Source of the DNA: Synechococcus sp. PL34863bin_39 | GTDB lineage: Bacteria > Cyanobacteriota > Cyanobacteriia > PCC-6307 > Cyanobiaceae | Assembly (NCBI GenBank): GCA_011523155.1 | Contig: WTHL01000292.1 | Location: 1-13,723 of the forward strand | DNA length: 13,723 bases | Direction of reading: 5' to 3' | In this document: one piece after another, positions 7,673 through 13,723 of the stretch | Layout of the letters: every line of letters begins with the position of its first letter | Position numbering within the stretch: position 1 is the first letter of the stretch | The notes under the pieces: model-generated | Told to the model about the DNA's origin: nothing | The model's database searches: none | What the model saw: only the letters and a program-made list of their open reading frames with translations | Translations under genes and position numbers: made by a program

Positions 7673-8236
7673 TCAGCAGCCAAGGCTGTCACGCGTGCTC
7701 ATGCCTGTCGTGGGATTCACGCCCTCCGCAACCCGGCACAGGCGCACCATGTCGTCACGATCCAGCAGGGCATCGCTGAAATCGGCACCCTCAATGATCG
7801 CCCCAGCGAAGCTGCTGCCGGAAGCGATCACTCCATTGAGCAGGGCATTGGTGAGATCAGTGCCTGAGAAATCGGCTCGGTCCATCAGAGAGTCGGACAA
7901 GTCAGCGTTGCTGAAATTCGCATCAGCAAAGGCGCCTTGCGTGAAGATCGCTCCATGAAGGTCAGCACCGGAGAAATCGGCGCCTCGTCCCACAGCACCT
8001 GCGAATGATGTGTTGCTCAGCGCCTGACCGCTGAAATCGCCGTTGCTCTGGTTGGTGAGGGTGTAATCCACCCGCTCCTGAAACAGAGCTTTGTCCTGCA
8101 GCCCAACCCCTGTCGAGGTATCCAGCGCATGGCTCGGTGACGCGGTCAAAACGTTCGCGATCAGCAGCACGACCCCGACAACCGTCTGCATCATCCGTCG
8201 CTGCATTGCCGAGATGGGAAACGGGGGTTTGACCAT
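7673..8236 (-). CDS. Secreted or thylakoid-lumen pentapeptide-repeat protein
   Basis: 187 residues. Residues 1-37 form a signal peptide (positively charged MQRRMM, hydrophobic VVGVVLLIANVL, then SPSHA before LDT), so the mature protein should be in the periplasm or thylakoid lumen. Residues 66-160 are about 19 tandem pentapeptides of the A(D/N)LxG type, such as ADFSG, ADLHG, ANFSN and ADLSD. They should fold as a right-handed quadrilateral beta-helix about five coils long. The C-terminal tail LCRVAEGVNPTTGMSTRDSLGC holds two cysteines (C167, C187) that could form a disulfide. Layout and tail resemble cyanobacterial and plastid lumenal pentapeptide proteins of unknown function. ATG 8236 is used; an in-frame ATG at 8206 would still give a signal peptide. 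It lies 164 bp downstream of folC and converges with the FAD oxidase gene. Confidence 0.88.
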   Translation of the reverse strand: MVKPPFPISAMQRRMMQTVVGVVLLIANVLTASPSHALDTSTGVGLQDKALFQERVDYTLTNQSNGDFSGQALSNTSFAGAVGRGADFSGADLHGAIFTQGAFADANFSNADLSDSLMDRADFSGTDLTNALLNGVIASGSSFAGAIIEGADFSDALLDRDDMVRLCRVAEGVNPTTGMSTRDSLGC

Positions 8237-8400
8237 GACTTGGACTCTGATCGCTTTGTTCCGCTCACTCTGCCCTCTGCGGGGCGAGGTTGAGGATCTC
8301 GTTGCTCAGCAGAACCAACCCTGCTGTGAGGCGAGTGGATGCATGACATCAGCGGCCAGTCATTTGTTCTTGGCACCTCTCCCGTTGTCTATCGGTGACA
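8237..8400. other. Intergenic region upstream of the pentapeptide-repeat gene
   Basis: 164 bp between the folC stop and the pentapeptide-repeat start, large for this window and the likely place for a separate promoter. I see no convincing -35/-10 pair and no T-rich terminator. A modest inverted repeat, CAGCAG/CTGCTG with an 8-nt loop, lies at 8307-8326. Confidence 0.5.
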
Positions 8401-9666
8401 TCAGGGTTCTGGGTTCGGTTGCTGTGGGTCTGCATCGAAGACATGGTCGTTGATCAATGCGCCCAGCAAATACAGCGATCCTGCGATCACCGGTGGAGGT
8501 GTCGGCCACCCCGTTGTCTCGAGATGGTCAAGCACGCTCTTCACTTGCCTGCTGGAGCTGAGGTCGGTCTGCAAGTCCGGCAATGTCTGCAGTTGTTCCC
8601 CCAGCTCTGGTTCTGCCTCCGCCAACTCATCCCGGCTCCAGCTCCTGTGTCCCGGCACCTCCACGATCCAGGCCGTGTCCTTGGGTTGCAGAAGGGTTCT
8701 GAGCATTTCAGGTCCCTGTTTCTGTCGCTGAATCGCCAGGATCCAGATCACTCCCTGCTCTGATCCGGGCCAGTGTCGCCGTTCCTCCTGGAGGACCGCG
8801 GCAGCGGGTGGATTGTGGGCCCCATCGATCAGAACCGCGTGGCCCCGCCACGCAACGGATTGCAAGCGGCCAGGCCAGCTTGCACGGGCCAGGCCGGTTC
8901 GAATGGCCGTCGGTGTCACCGGACGTCCCCAGCCCTGAATCCGCTCCAGGACGGCTTTGGCCACGGCGGCATTGGATCGTTGGACGATGCCGTCCAGTCC
9001 CAGCTCCCAGCTCTGATCCAGGGGATCAACCCAGTGGAGTTCGGCCTCCATGGCGCTTGCCTGCCTGGAGAGAACCTCGGCCGCATCGGCTGGCTGGGGA
9101 CCGCTGATCACGACAGCTCCCTTCTGGATCGCGGCAGCTTTCTCTTCCGCCACGGCATGCAAGGAATGACCGAGGTGTTCGCAGTGATCCAGTCCAATCG
9201 TGGCAACGGCCAGCAATGGTCGGTGAGGGTGGGCTGTGGTGGCGTCCAGACGACCGCCCAACCCAGCTTCCAGCACCAGCCAATCCACCCTGGCCGCGGC
9301 GAAGTGGACCAACGCTGCGGTGATCAGCAGCTCAAAGGGCGTGAGCCGTTCACGTTGCCCCAGTGGTTGGAGTGCCTCCAGGTGCCTGCGCAGAGTTTCG
9401 GCTGAAATCTGCCGATGATCCACACGAATGCGCTCCGTCCATGTGACGAGATGGGGTGAGGTGGTCAGCCCTGTCTTCAGTCCTGCGGCGACTAGGCCGC
9501 TGTGGATGAAGCTGGCGATTGAACCCTTTCCATTGGTTCCCACCACCTGAACCGCCGGCACCTGAGCGCAGGGTTGGTGAAGAGCCTCAAGGGCGCGCTT
9601 CATTCGATCCAGGGAGAGATCCATGCCCCTCTGATCGAACGGGGGCAACAGATCGCTGAAGGTCAT
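8401..9666 (-). CDS. folC: Bifunctional folylpolyglutamate synthase/dihydrofolate synthase
   Basis: Mur-ligase-related cytoplasmic enzyme that ligates glutamate to dihydropteroate and/or extends the polyglutamate tail of folates using ATP. 421 residues, normal length. Motifs: P-loop VVGTNGKGS (41-49), TSPHLVTWTERIRV (69-82), the Mg/ATP segment LEAGLGGRLDATTA (132-145), a lysine in EEKAAAIQKG that probably corresponds to the carbamylated residue of this fold, IDGAHNP (280-286) and a late AGSLYLLG. The ATG at 9666 overlaps the argD stop as ATGA, so translation is probably coupled to argD. Whether it has both activities or only the folylpolyglutamate synthase one cannot be decided from motifs alone. 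Confidence 0.95.
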   Translation of the reverse strand: MTFSDLLPPFDQRGMDLSLDRMKRALEALHQPCAQVPAVQVVGTNGKGSIASFIHSGLVAAGLKTGLTTSPHLVTWTERIRVDHRQISAETLRRHLEALQPLGQRERLTPFELLITAALVHFAAARVDWLVLEAGLGGRLDATTAHPHRPLLAVATIGLDHCEHLGHSLHAVAEEKAAAIQKGAVVISGPQPADAAEVLSRQASAMEAELHWVDPLDQSWELGLDGIVQRSNAAVAKAVLERIQGWGRPVTPTAIRTGLARASWPGRLQSVAWRGHAVLIDGAHNPPAAAVLQEERRHWPGSEQGVIWILAIQRQKQGPEMLRTLLQPKDTAWIVEVPGHRSWSRDELAEAEPELGEQLQTLPDLQTDLSSSRQVKSVLDHLETTGWPTPPPVIAGSLYLLGALINDHVFDADPQQPNPEP

Positions 9667-10847
9667 GCCTCGAGAGCTTGGAGTGTGCTGTCGAGTCGCT
9701 TCAGCAAGGTCTTGATTTCCCGGGGGCGAATGACCAGAGGAGGCACCATGCGAACCACCTGGGGGCCCGCTGGCACCAGCAGCAGGCCATGGGCGATGGC
9801 GGATTTCACAACCTCAAGCGCCGTCAGGCCGCTGTCCTCGTGAAGGACAAGACCCTGCAGAAGGCCCCAGCCTCTGGCGTTTTTGAGCAGCCGGGGGTGA
9901 CGCTGCACCAGCGCTTCCAACCCATCGCGAAGCTGTTCACCCCTGTGCTGGGCGTTCTGAATCAGATCGCGACGTTGCAGTTCCCGTGCAACCGTGAGCC
10001 CCGCCCTGCAGGCGAACGGGTTGCCGCCGAAGGTGCTTGCGTGGTCACCCGGAACAAAATGATCGGCATGGTGTTTGACCATCAAGGCACCGATGGCATG
10101 CCCGCCGCCGAGGCCCTTGGCTAGGGTCAGGACATCGGGTTCAACACCAAGTTTTTCGTAGCCCCAAAGGGTGCCGCATCGCCCCATTCCAACCTGCACT
10201 TCATCAAAGATCAGGAGGATGTTGCGAGCGTCACAGTGCTGGCGGATGGTGCGAAAGACAGCCTTGTCGCCTGGGTTGACACCACCTTCCCCCTGGAGGG
10301 GTTCAATCAGAACTGCCGCCACCTTCGGCCCTTGCGCTTCCAGCCTGTTCAACAGGGCTTCAAATGACGCGAGATCGTTGTAGGTGAAGGTTTCGAAACC
10401 CTCCACCATGGGCTCAAAGCCCTGGTGGTAGCGGGGCTGGCCAGTGGCGCTGACCGCAGCAAGGGTGCGGCCATGAAAGCTCGCTCTGGCCGTGAGAATG
10501 GCTGGCCGCTCGATTCCACGAACGGTGTGGCCATGTTTGCGCGCCAGCTTGATCGCTGCTTCGTTGGCCTCTGCACCGGAATTGCAGAAGAACACACTGT
10601 CGGCACAGCTGTGATGAACAAGCCAGCTGGCGAGCTCGACCTGCTCGGGAATCTCGTAGAGATTCGAGACATGTTGCAGGCGTTTCAGCTGCCGATGAAG
10701 CGCCCGGCGCATCGCGCGGTCGCTGTGTCCAAGCGTGCAGGTGGCGATTCCTGCCACGGCATCGAGGTAGCGATTGCCCCGGTCGTCTTCAACCCAACAC
10801 CCCTGTCCCCGGGTCAGCGCCAGGGGAAAGCGACCATAGGTCCCCAT
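9663..10847 (-). CDS. argD: Acetylornithine aminotransferase
   Basis: PLP-dependent class III aminotransferase that converts N-acetyl-L-glutamate semialdehyde to N2-acetylornithine with glutamate as amino donor in arginine synthesis; ArgD can also act on succinyl-diaminopimelate. 394 residues from ATG 10847. Motifs: TYGRFPLAL (3-11), LDAVAGIATCTLGH (28-41), FFCNSGAEANEAAIKLAR (86-103), IEPLQGEGGVNP (181-192), FDEVQVGMGR (214-223, with PLP-contacting D215) and the Schiff-base lysine K244 in LAKGLGGG. The frame stays open upstream but runs into tRNA-Leu, so the longer form is rejected. GTG 10850, immediately before the ATG, is an alternative start. Only 13 bp separate it from the tRNA and no Shine-Dalgarno fits there. 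The stop overlaps the folC ATG by 4 bp. Confidence 0.95.
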   Translation of the reverse strand: MGTYGRFPLALTRGQGCWVEDDRGNRYLDAVAGIATCTLGHSDRAMRRALHRQLKRLQHVSNLYEIPEQVELASWLVHHSCADSVFFCNSGAEANEAAIKLARKHGHTVRGIERPAILTARASFHGRTLAAVSATGQPRYHQGFEPMVEGFETFTYNDLASFEALLNRLEAQGPKVAAVLIEPLQGEGGVNPGDKAVFRTIRQHCDARNILLIFDEVQVGMGRCGTLWGYEKLGVEPDVLTLAKGLGGGHAIGALMVKHHADHFVPGDHASTFGGNPFACRAGLTVARELQRRDLIQNAQHRGEQLRDGLEALVQRHPRLLKNARGWGLLQGLVLHEDSGLTALEVVKSAIAHGLLLVPAGPQVVRMVPPLVIRPREIKTLLKRLDSTLQALEA

Positions 10848-10860
10848 CACGGCGGATGAA

Positions 10861-10943
10861 TGGGAGCCGGGGGACTTGAACCCCCAAGACCAGTGGCCGG
10901 CTGATTTTGAGTCAGCTGCGTCTACCAATTCCGCCAGGCTCCC
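10861..10943 (-). tRNA. tRNA-Leu (anticodon CAA)
   Basis: Class II tRNA on the minus strand: acceptor stem GGGAGCC/GGCTCCC with A73, anticodon stem GCTGA/TCAGC around CTCAAAA (anticodon CAA at 10907-10909, reads UUG), a long variable arm as expected for leucine, and T-arm GGGGG TTCAAGT CCCCC. CCA is not encoded. A36-A37-A38 makes it a likely MiaA/MiaB substrate. It lies between murA (40 bp upstream) and argD (13 bp downstream), all on the same strand. Confidence 0.96.
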
Positions 10944-10983
10944 GCGGATATCGATGTTAAGCGAACCCCTGCAGGCTTGGGAC

Positions 10984-12282
10984 TCAGGGATTCCAGCGTT
11001 GAAGCTGGGCGCCGCAACCTGTGAGTTTGGCTTCGATGGCGTCGTACCCCCGGTCGAGGTGATTCAGTCCTGACACCCTGCTCGTGCCCTGGGCTTTCAA
11101 TGCTGCAATCACCATAGCTGCTGCTGCCCGCAAATCACTCCCATTCACCGGGGCTGCGCTCAGTTGTGTGACGCCTTCAACAACCGCCGTATTTCCCTGC
11201 AGGCGAATGGACGCCCCCATTCGCTGCAGTTCCGCCACATGTTGCATGCGGTTTTCGTAGATCTTTTCTGTGATCACGCTGGTGCCCTTCGCCGTTGTCA
11301 GCAGGGCCATGAAGGGAGCCTGTAGATCAGTCGGGAAGCCGGGAAACGGCTGCGTCGTGATGTCCACGCCACGGATTTCGCCTGGCGTGATCGTGATGCC
11401 ACCCTCTTCGACCACCAGTTCACAGCCGCAGTCCCGCAACTTCTGGAGCACGGCACTGAGATGGTCGGGAATGACCGGGGTGATGTGCATGCGCGAGCGG
11501 GTGATCGCTGCCGCAAGCAGAAATGTTCCGGCCTCGATTCGATCCGGAATCACCGGATAGGTGCAACTGCGAAGGGTTGCAACGCCTTCGATCGTGATGC
11601 GTGGGCCGCCAGCACCCGTGATCCTGGCGCCCATGGTGTTGAGCAGATTGGCCAGGTCCTGAACTTCCGGCTCCTGAGCTGCGTTTTCAATGATGCTGGT
11701 TCCTTCCGCAAGGGCGGCAGCCATCAGGATGGTCTCCGTCGCTCCCACACTTGGACAGTCGAGCACGATTGCGGCTCCGCTGAGCCGCTTCCGACTGCCT
11801 GGGATTGCTGCAGAGACAACCCCATGCTCAACGTTGACGACAGCGCCGAGGGCTTTGAGGCCGCGGATGTGTTCCACAACGGGTCTGGCGCCGATCCGGC
11901 AACCACCAGGGAGTGGAACCCTGGCGCTCCCAAGGCGTGCGAGGAGAGGACCGATCGCAAAGAAGCTGGCCCGCAACCCATTGACGAGCTCGAAAGGGGG
12001 ATCGCTGTGACGAAGGGTGCTGGCGTTGAGCACCACGGTGTCCTGCTGTCGATCGACCTTGACCCCAAGTGAACTGAGGATGGCGGCCATGCCATCGATG
12101 TCGGTGAGCTGCGGAACGTTGGTGAGAGTTAACGGCTCTTCGCTCAGAAGTGAGGCCGTCATCAGAACAAGGGCTGAATTCTTGGCCCCACTCACGCGCA
12201 GTTCACCCCGTAACTGCTGTCCTCCGGTGACCTCTAGGTGGGGATTAAGGGTCTCCTGGGACGCTGTTGCCGTGGCCGGCAT
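10984..12282 (-). CDS. murA: UDP-N-acetylglucosamine 1-carboxyvinyltransferase
   Basis: Transfers enolpyruvate from PEP to UDP-GlcNAc, the first committed step of peptidoglycan synthesis, in the cytoplasm. 432 residues, normal for MurA. Seen: VSGAKNSALVLMTASLL (30-46) with the conserved K34/N35 pair, and PLPGGCRIGARPVVEH (123-138) with the PEP-binding, fosfomycin-target cysteine C128. The K34 to C128 spacing is within one residue of E. coli K22/C115. The two-fold repeated EPSP-synthase-like fold continues to the end, with SGLNHLDRGYD near the C-terminus. The ATG at 12282 gives a short variable N-tail (MPATATASQETLNPHLEV) before the conserved core. No clear Shine-Dalgarno is visible. It is the first gene of the minus-strand run and is divergent from tRNA-Leu(CAG). 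Confidence 0.97.
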   Translation of the reverse strand: MPATATASQETLNPHLEVTGGQQLRGELRVSGAKNSALVLMTASLLSEEPLTLTNVPQLTDIDGMAAILSSLGVKVDRQQDTVVLNASTLRHSDPPFELVNGLRASFFAIGPLLARLGSARVPLPGGCRIGARPVVEHIRGLKALGAVVNVEHGVVSAAIPGSRKRLSGAAIVLDCPSVGATETILMAAALAEGTSIIENAAQEPEVQDLANLLNTMGARITGAGGPRITIEGVATLRSCTYPVIPDRIEAGTFLLAAAITRSRMHITPVIPDHLSAVLQKLRDCGCELVVEEGGITITPGEIRGVDITTQPFPGFPTDLQAPFMALLTTAKGTSVITEKIYENRMQHVAELQRMGASIRLQGNTAVVEGVTQLSAAPVNGSDLRAAAAMVIAALKAQGTSRVSGLNHLDRGYDAIEAKLTGCGAQLQRWNP

Positions 12283-12433
12283 GGCAGTTGGACACGGATG
12301 AAACTCAATCCTGACAAGAGTTTCTTAGGCCGTCTAGACGGCCGGCACTCAAAGTGGATCGAACTCTCCGTCTGCGGTGCATGCCAGCGGCGTTCGATGG
12401 CGTATGTTCTTGGGGTCGCGATGCGGCACGCCA
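12283..12433. other. Divergent regulatory region between murA and tRNA-Leu(CAG)
   Basis: 151 bp that should hold the promoters for murA (leftward) and tRNA-Leu (rightward). It contains a 7-bp stem-loop, GAAACTC/GAGTTTC (12300-12306 with 12318-12324), and the 16-bp palindrome listed separately. A TATGTT at 12403-12408 could be a -10 for the tRNA, but no matching -35 is evident. A plus-strand open frame crosses the region but runs into the tRNA and is not credible as a gene. Confidence 0.5.
12328..12343. repeat. Perfect 16-bp palindrome GGCCGTCTAGACGGCC
   Basis: Perfect dyad with no spacer, 45 bp upstream of the murA ATG and about 90 bp upstream of tRNA-Leu. The symmetry suits a dimeric DNA-binding protein. 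There is no adjoining T run, so an intrinsic terminator is unlikely. No known operator consensus was recognised. Confidence 0.6.
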
Positions 12434-12517
12434 GCGGATGTGGCGGAATTGGTAGACGCGCTAGTTTCAGGTACTAGTGGCAGCAATGTCGTGGGAGTTC
12501 AAGTCTCCCCATCCGCA
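12434..12517 (+). tRNA. tRNA-Leu (anticodon CAG)
   Basis: Class II tRNA: acceptor stem GCGGATG/CATCCGC with A73, anticodon stem CTAGT/ACTAG around TTCAGGT (anticodon CAG at 12468-12470, reads CUG), a long variable arm, and T-arm GGGAG TTCAAGT CTCCC. CCA is not encoded. It lies 34 bp upstream of the small conserved gene on the same strand. Confidence 0.96.
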
Positions 12518-12522
12518 CTATC

Positions 12523-12545
12523 TTGTTGGAGTCAAGCTCCGACAA
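12523..12545 (+). other. Stem-loop between tRNA-Leu and the small conserved gene
   Basis: TTGTTGGAG and CTCCGACAA form a 9-bp stem (one U-G pair) with a 5-nt loop TCAAG. It begins 5 nt after the tRNA 3' end and stops 6 nt before the ATG at 12552. The only GGAG near the start lies in its 5' arm. No T run follows, so it is not a standard terminator; RNA processing or translation control is possible. Confidence 0.55.
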
Positions 12546-12551
12546 CCGACC

Positions 12552-12800
12552 ATGATTGTTTTGAAGATCTCCAACTCATCGGAGGTGGTGGCTTCCAAGG
12601 TCGGAAAGTTTTTGGAATTTCTGACGCCCGACAATATGGATCAGTCGGCGGTTGAAGATCAGGTGATCAAAAAACTTGTTGAGAATCTCGCGGCCGAAGG
12701 CATCAAGGGTGAAATTGCTGCCGTGAACGGCATGGATATTGAAGGCAAGGAGCTCAGCCTTCATGAAGGCTTGAAAGTGCGGAAACACGCCAGCTTCTGA
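12552..12800 (+). CDS. Small conserved hypothetical protein of picocyanobacteria
   Basis: 82 residues from ATG 12552, start MIVLKISNSSEVVASKVGKF, end EGLKVRKHASF. I recognise this as a small conserved protein of marine Synechococcus and Prochlorococcus but know no function. It has no signal peptide, no membrane segment and no cysteine; it is charged and predicted soluble, with a probable helix around residues 8-24, a second in EDQVIKKLVENLAAEG, and beta-like ends. The open frame upstream enters tRNA-Leu, so earlier starts are rejected. No free Shine-Dalgarno is present; a stem-loop ends 6 nt before the ATG. It sits 1 bp upstream of the RNA methyltransferase gene, so the two are probably one transcript, which hints at, but does not show, an RNA-related role. 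Confidence 0.8.
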   Translation: MIVLKISNSSEVVASKVGKFLEFLTPDNMDQSAVEDQVIKKLVENLAAEGIKGEIAAVNGMDIEGKELSLHEGLKVRKHASF

Positions 12801-12801
12801 G

Positions 12802-13677
12802 GTGAGCCCCTTGGCGGGACAGGCGGTTGATCTGATTTCCAGTCGTCGCAATCCCTTGATCCGGCGTCTGCGTTCTCTGGCTTCATCGTCAGGTCGACAG
12901 CAGGACGGTCATCTTTTGCTGGAAGGCACCCACCAGCTCCAGGAACTTCTGGCTTTGAAGGACCAGCTTCTGGAGCCGGTTCAGGTGCTCGCAACCATGG
13001 ACTGGCTCGACGCCCACACAGAACTTTTGCAGCGTCTGTCGGGGTCCATTCGTGTGCAACCGATGTCGGATGTTGCCCTCAAGGCGGCTCTGTCCACGGT
13101 GAATCCGGATGGTGTGGCCTGTCTGTTCCCCCTCGCGCTGTTGCCATCGCCTGGACCAGCACCGTCATTCGCATTGGCGCTTGATCGCGTTCAGGACCCT
13201 GGCAATCTCGGCACCTTGCTGCGCACCGCCCTTGGCGCTGATGTGGAGCAGGTGTGGCTGGCTGCAGGTGCGGACCCGCTCGCACCGAAAGTGCTGCGTT
13301 CGGCTGTTGGCGCCGTGCTGCGTGTGCCCTTCCGGCGCTTCGGGCCCAGCCACGATGTCGGCGTGGAACAACTCGCTGTGCATCTCCGGCAGGCCCGAGA
13401 GCGAGGCCTTCAGGTGGTGGGCACTCTGGTGCCCGACTCTGCGGGCGATTGTCCTGTGATCCCCTACTGGGAACTGGATTGGTGCCAACCCACGGTGTTG
13501 GTGCTCGGCAATGAGGGATCAGGCCTGCATCCGATTCTCCAGGCCTGTTGCAGCCATGGTGTGACCCTGCCCCACAGCCCGCGACTGGAGTCGTTGAATG
13601 TGGCAGCTGCAGCGGTTCCTCTCCTTCTGGAGCGTCGACGGGCGACAATGACCGCTTCCACGCAGCACTCCGGGTGA
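12802..13677 (+). CDS. SpoU/TrmH-family RNA 2'-O-methyltransferase
   Basis: SAM-dependent enzyme predicted to methylate a ribose 2'-OH in rRNA or tRNA. 291 residues. The N-terminal 110 residues fit the substrate-binding domain that begins with ISSRRNPLIRRLRSL and contains LLLEGTHQLQELL (38-50). The C-terminal trefoil-knot domain has the three SpoU motifs: LDRVQDPGNLGTLLRTA (127-143), VLVLGNEGSGL (232-242) and LESLNVAAAAV (262-272). This layout resembles 23S rRNA methyltransferases of the RlmB/TsnR group, but the target nucleotide cannot be read from the sequence. The GTG start at 12802 follows the previous stop by 1 bp, and the TGA at 13675-13677 overlaps the next gene's GTG by 4 bp, so three genes are tightly coupled here. 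Confidence 0.92.
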   Translation: MSPLAGQAVDLISSRRNPLIRRLRSLASSSGRQQDGHLLLEGTHQLQELLALKDQLLEPVQVLATMDWLDAHTELLQRLSGSIRVQPMSDVALKAALSTVNPDGVACLFPLALLPSPGPAPSFALALDRVQDPGNLGTLLRTALGADVEQVWLAAGADPLAPKVLRSAVGAVLRVPFRRFGPSHDVGVEQLAVHLRQARERGLQVVGTLVPDSAGDCPVIPYWELDWCQPTVLVLGNEGSGLHPILQACCSHGVTLPHSPRLESLNVAAAAVPLLLERRRATMTASTQHSG

Positions 13678-13723
13678 GCGACGCCAGTTTCGACTTCGAT
13701 GTGATCGTGATCGGTGCCGGCTA
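13674..13723 (+). CDS. lpdA: Dihydrolipoamide dehydrogenase-like flavoprotein, N-terminus only (window edge)
   Basis: Only 16 codons plus two bases are present: a GTG start then SDASFDFDVIVIGAG, cut just after the glycine-rich start of an FAD-binding Rossmann fold (the G-x-G-x-x-G loop begins at the edge). The sequence matches the start I know for the E3 subunit (lpdA) of marine Synechococcus, and the position after a SpoU methyltransferase also fits, but other pyridine nucleotide-disulfide oxidoreductases cannot be excluded from so few residues. The GTG overlaps the upstream TGA (GTGA), suggesting translational coupling. Confidence 0.7.
   Translation, partial: MSDASFDFDVIVIGAG

Noticed and set aside
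8307..8326. Terminator hairpin downstream of folC
   Set aside because: A 6-bp stem with an 8-nt loop and no T run on either strand is too weak to call.
10848..10928. N-terminal extension of argD to an upstream ATG
   Set aside because: It would translate through the tRNA-Leu(CAA) gene; ArgD homology begins near TYGRFPLAL just after ATG 10847.
12238..12477. 79-codon plus-strand frame in the murA upstream region
   Set aside because: It starts inside murA, ends inside tRNA-Leu, and has no recognisable protein features.
12477..12551. Upstream starts for the 82-residue protein
   Set aside because: They lie inside tRNA-Leu(CAG) and the stem-loop; the conserved protein begins at MIVLKIS.
1..13723. 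Mobile element, defence island, CRISPR array or riboswitch
   Set aside because: No transposase, integrase, toxin-antitoxin, Cas or repeat-spacer pattern was seen, tRNAs are intact without flanking direct repeats, and no gap is long enough for a recognisable riboswitch.

Overview
The window looks like the chromosome of a GC-rich marine picocyanobacterium, most likely Synechococcus or a close relative. This rests on recognised protein families and gene order: miaB beside ddl, a SpoU-type methyltransferase running into an lpdA-like gene, a cyanobacterial DUF4359 protein, a secreted pentapeptide-repeat protein, and a small conserved picocyanobacterial protein. The assignment is inference, since no search could be run. 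Coding density is very high. No stretch over 300 bp lacks a gene, and I see no insertion sequence, prophage, CRISPR array or attachment site.

Layout. (1) 1-2220, minus: miaB then ddl; ddl runs off the left edge and lacks its C-terminus. (2) 2266-7664, plus: a collinear run of five genes. It begins with an enolase-superfamily dipeptide epimerase/N-acyl-glutamate racemase-like enzyme and an overlapping DUF1611 (DgcN-like) protein. A tRNA-His on the opposite strand follows. Then come a small exported DUF4359 protein, a cytosine-deaminase-type amidohydrolase and a GlcD-type FAD oxidase. (3) 7673-12282, minus: murA, tRNA-Leu(CAA), argD, folC and a secreted pentapeptide-repeat protein; argD and folC overlap by 4 bp. 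(4) 12434-13723, plus: tRNA-Leu(CAG), a small conserved protein, a SpoU/TrmH-family RNA 2'-O-methyltransferase, and the first 50 bases of an lpdA-like flavoprotein gene that runs off the right edge.

How the genes may work together. Ddl (D-Ala-D-Ala) and MurA (first committed step of peptidoglycan synthesis) are cell-wall genes. The epimerase/DUF1611 pair resembles two known themes: recycling of the L-Ala-D-Glu part of peptidoglycan, and the DgcA/DgcN route of marine Proteobacteria, in which D-glutamate is N-acetylated and then racemised to N-acetyl-L-glutamate. N-acetyl-L-glutamate is also an arginine-pathway intermediate, and argD lies a few kilobases away. Whether the downstream amidohydrolase and FAD oxidase belong to the same pathway is unknown. 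This five-gene plus-strand run is the part of the window most likely to hide an undescribed metabolic system.

Translation signals are mostly weak, as is common in cyanobacteria. Several starts are GTG, one is probably TTG, and several gene pairs overlap by 4 bp. Three tRNA genes (His-GTG, Leu-CAA, Leu-CAG) lie very close to coding genes, and none encodes its CCA end.
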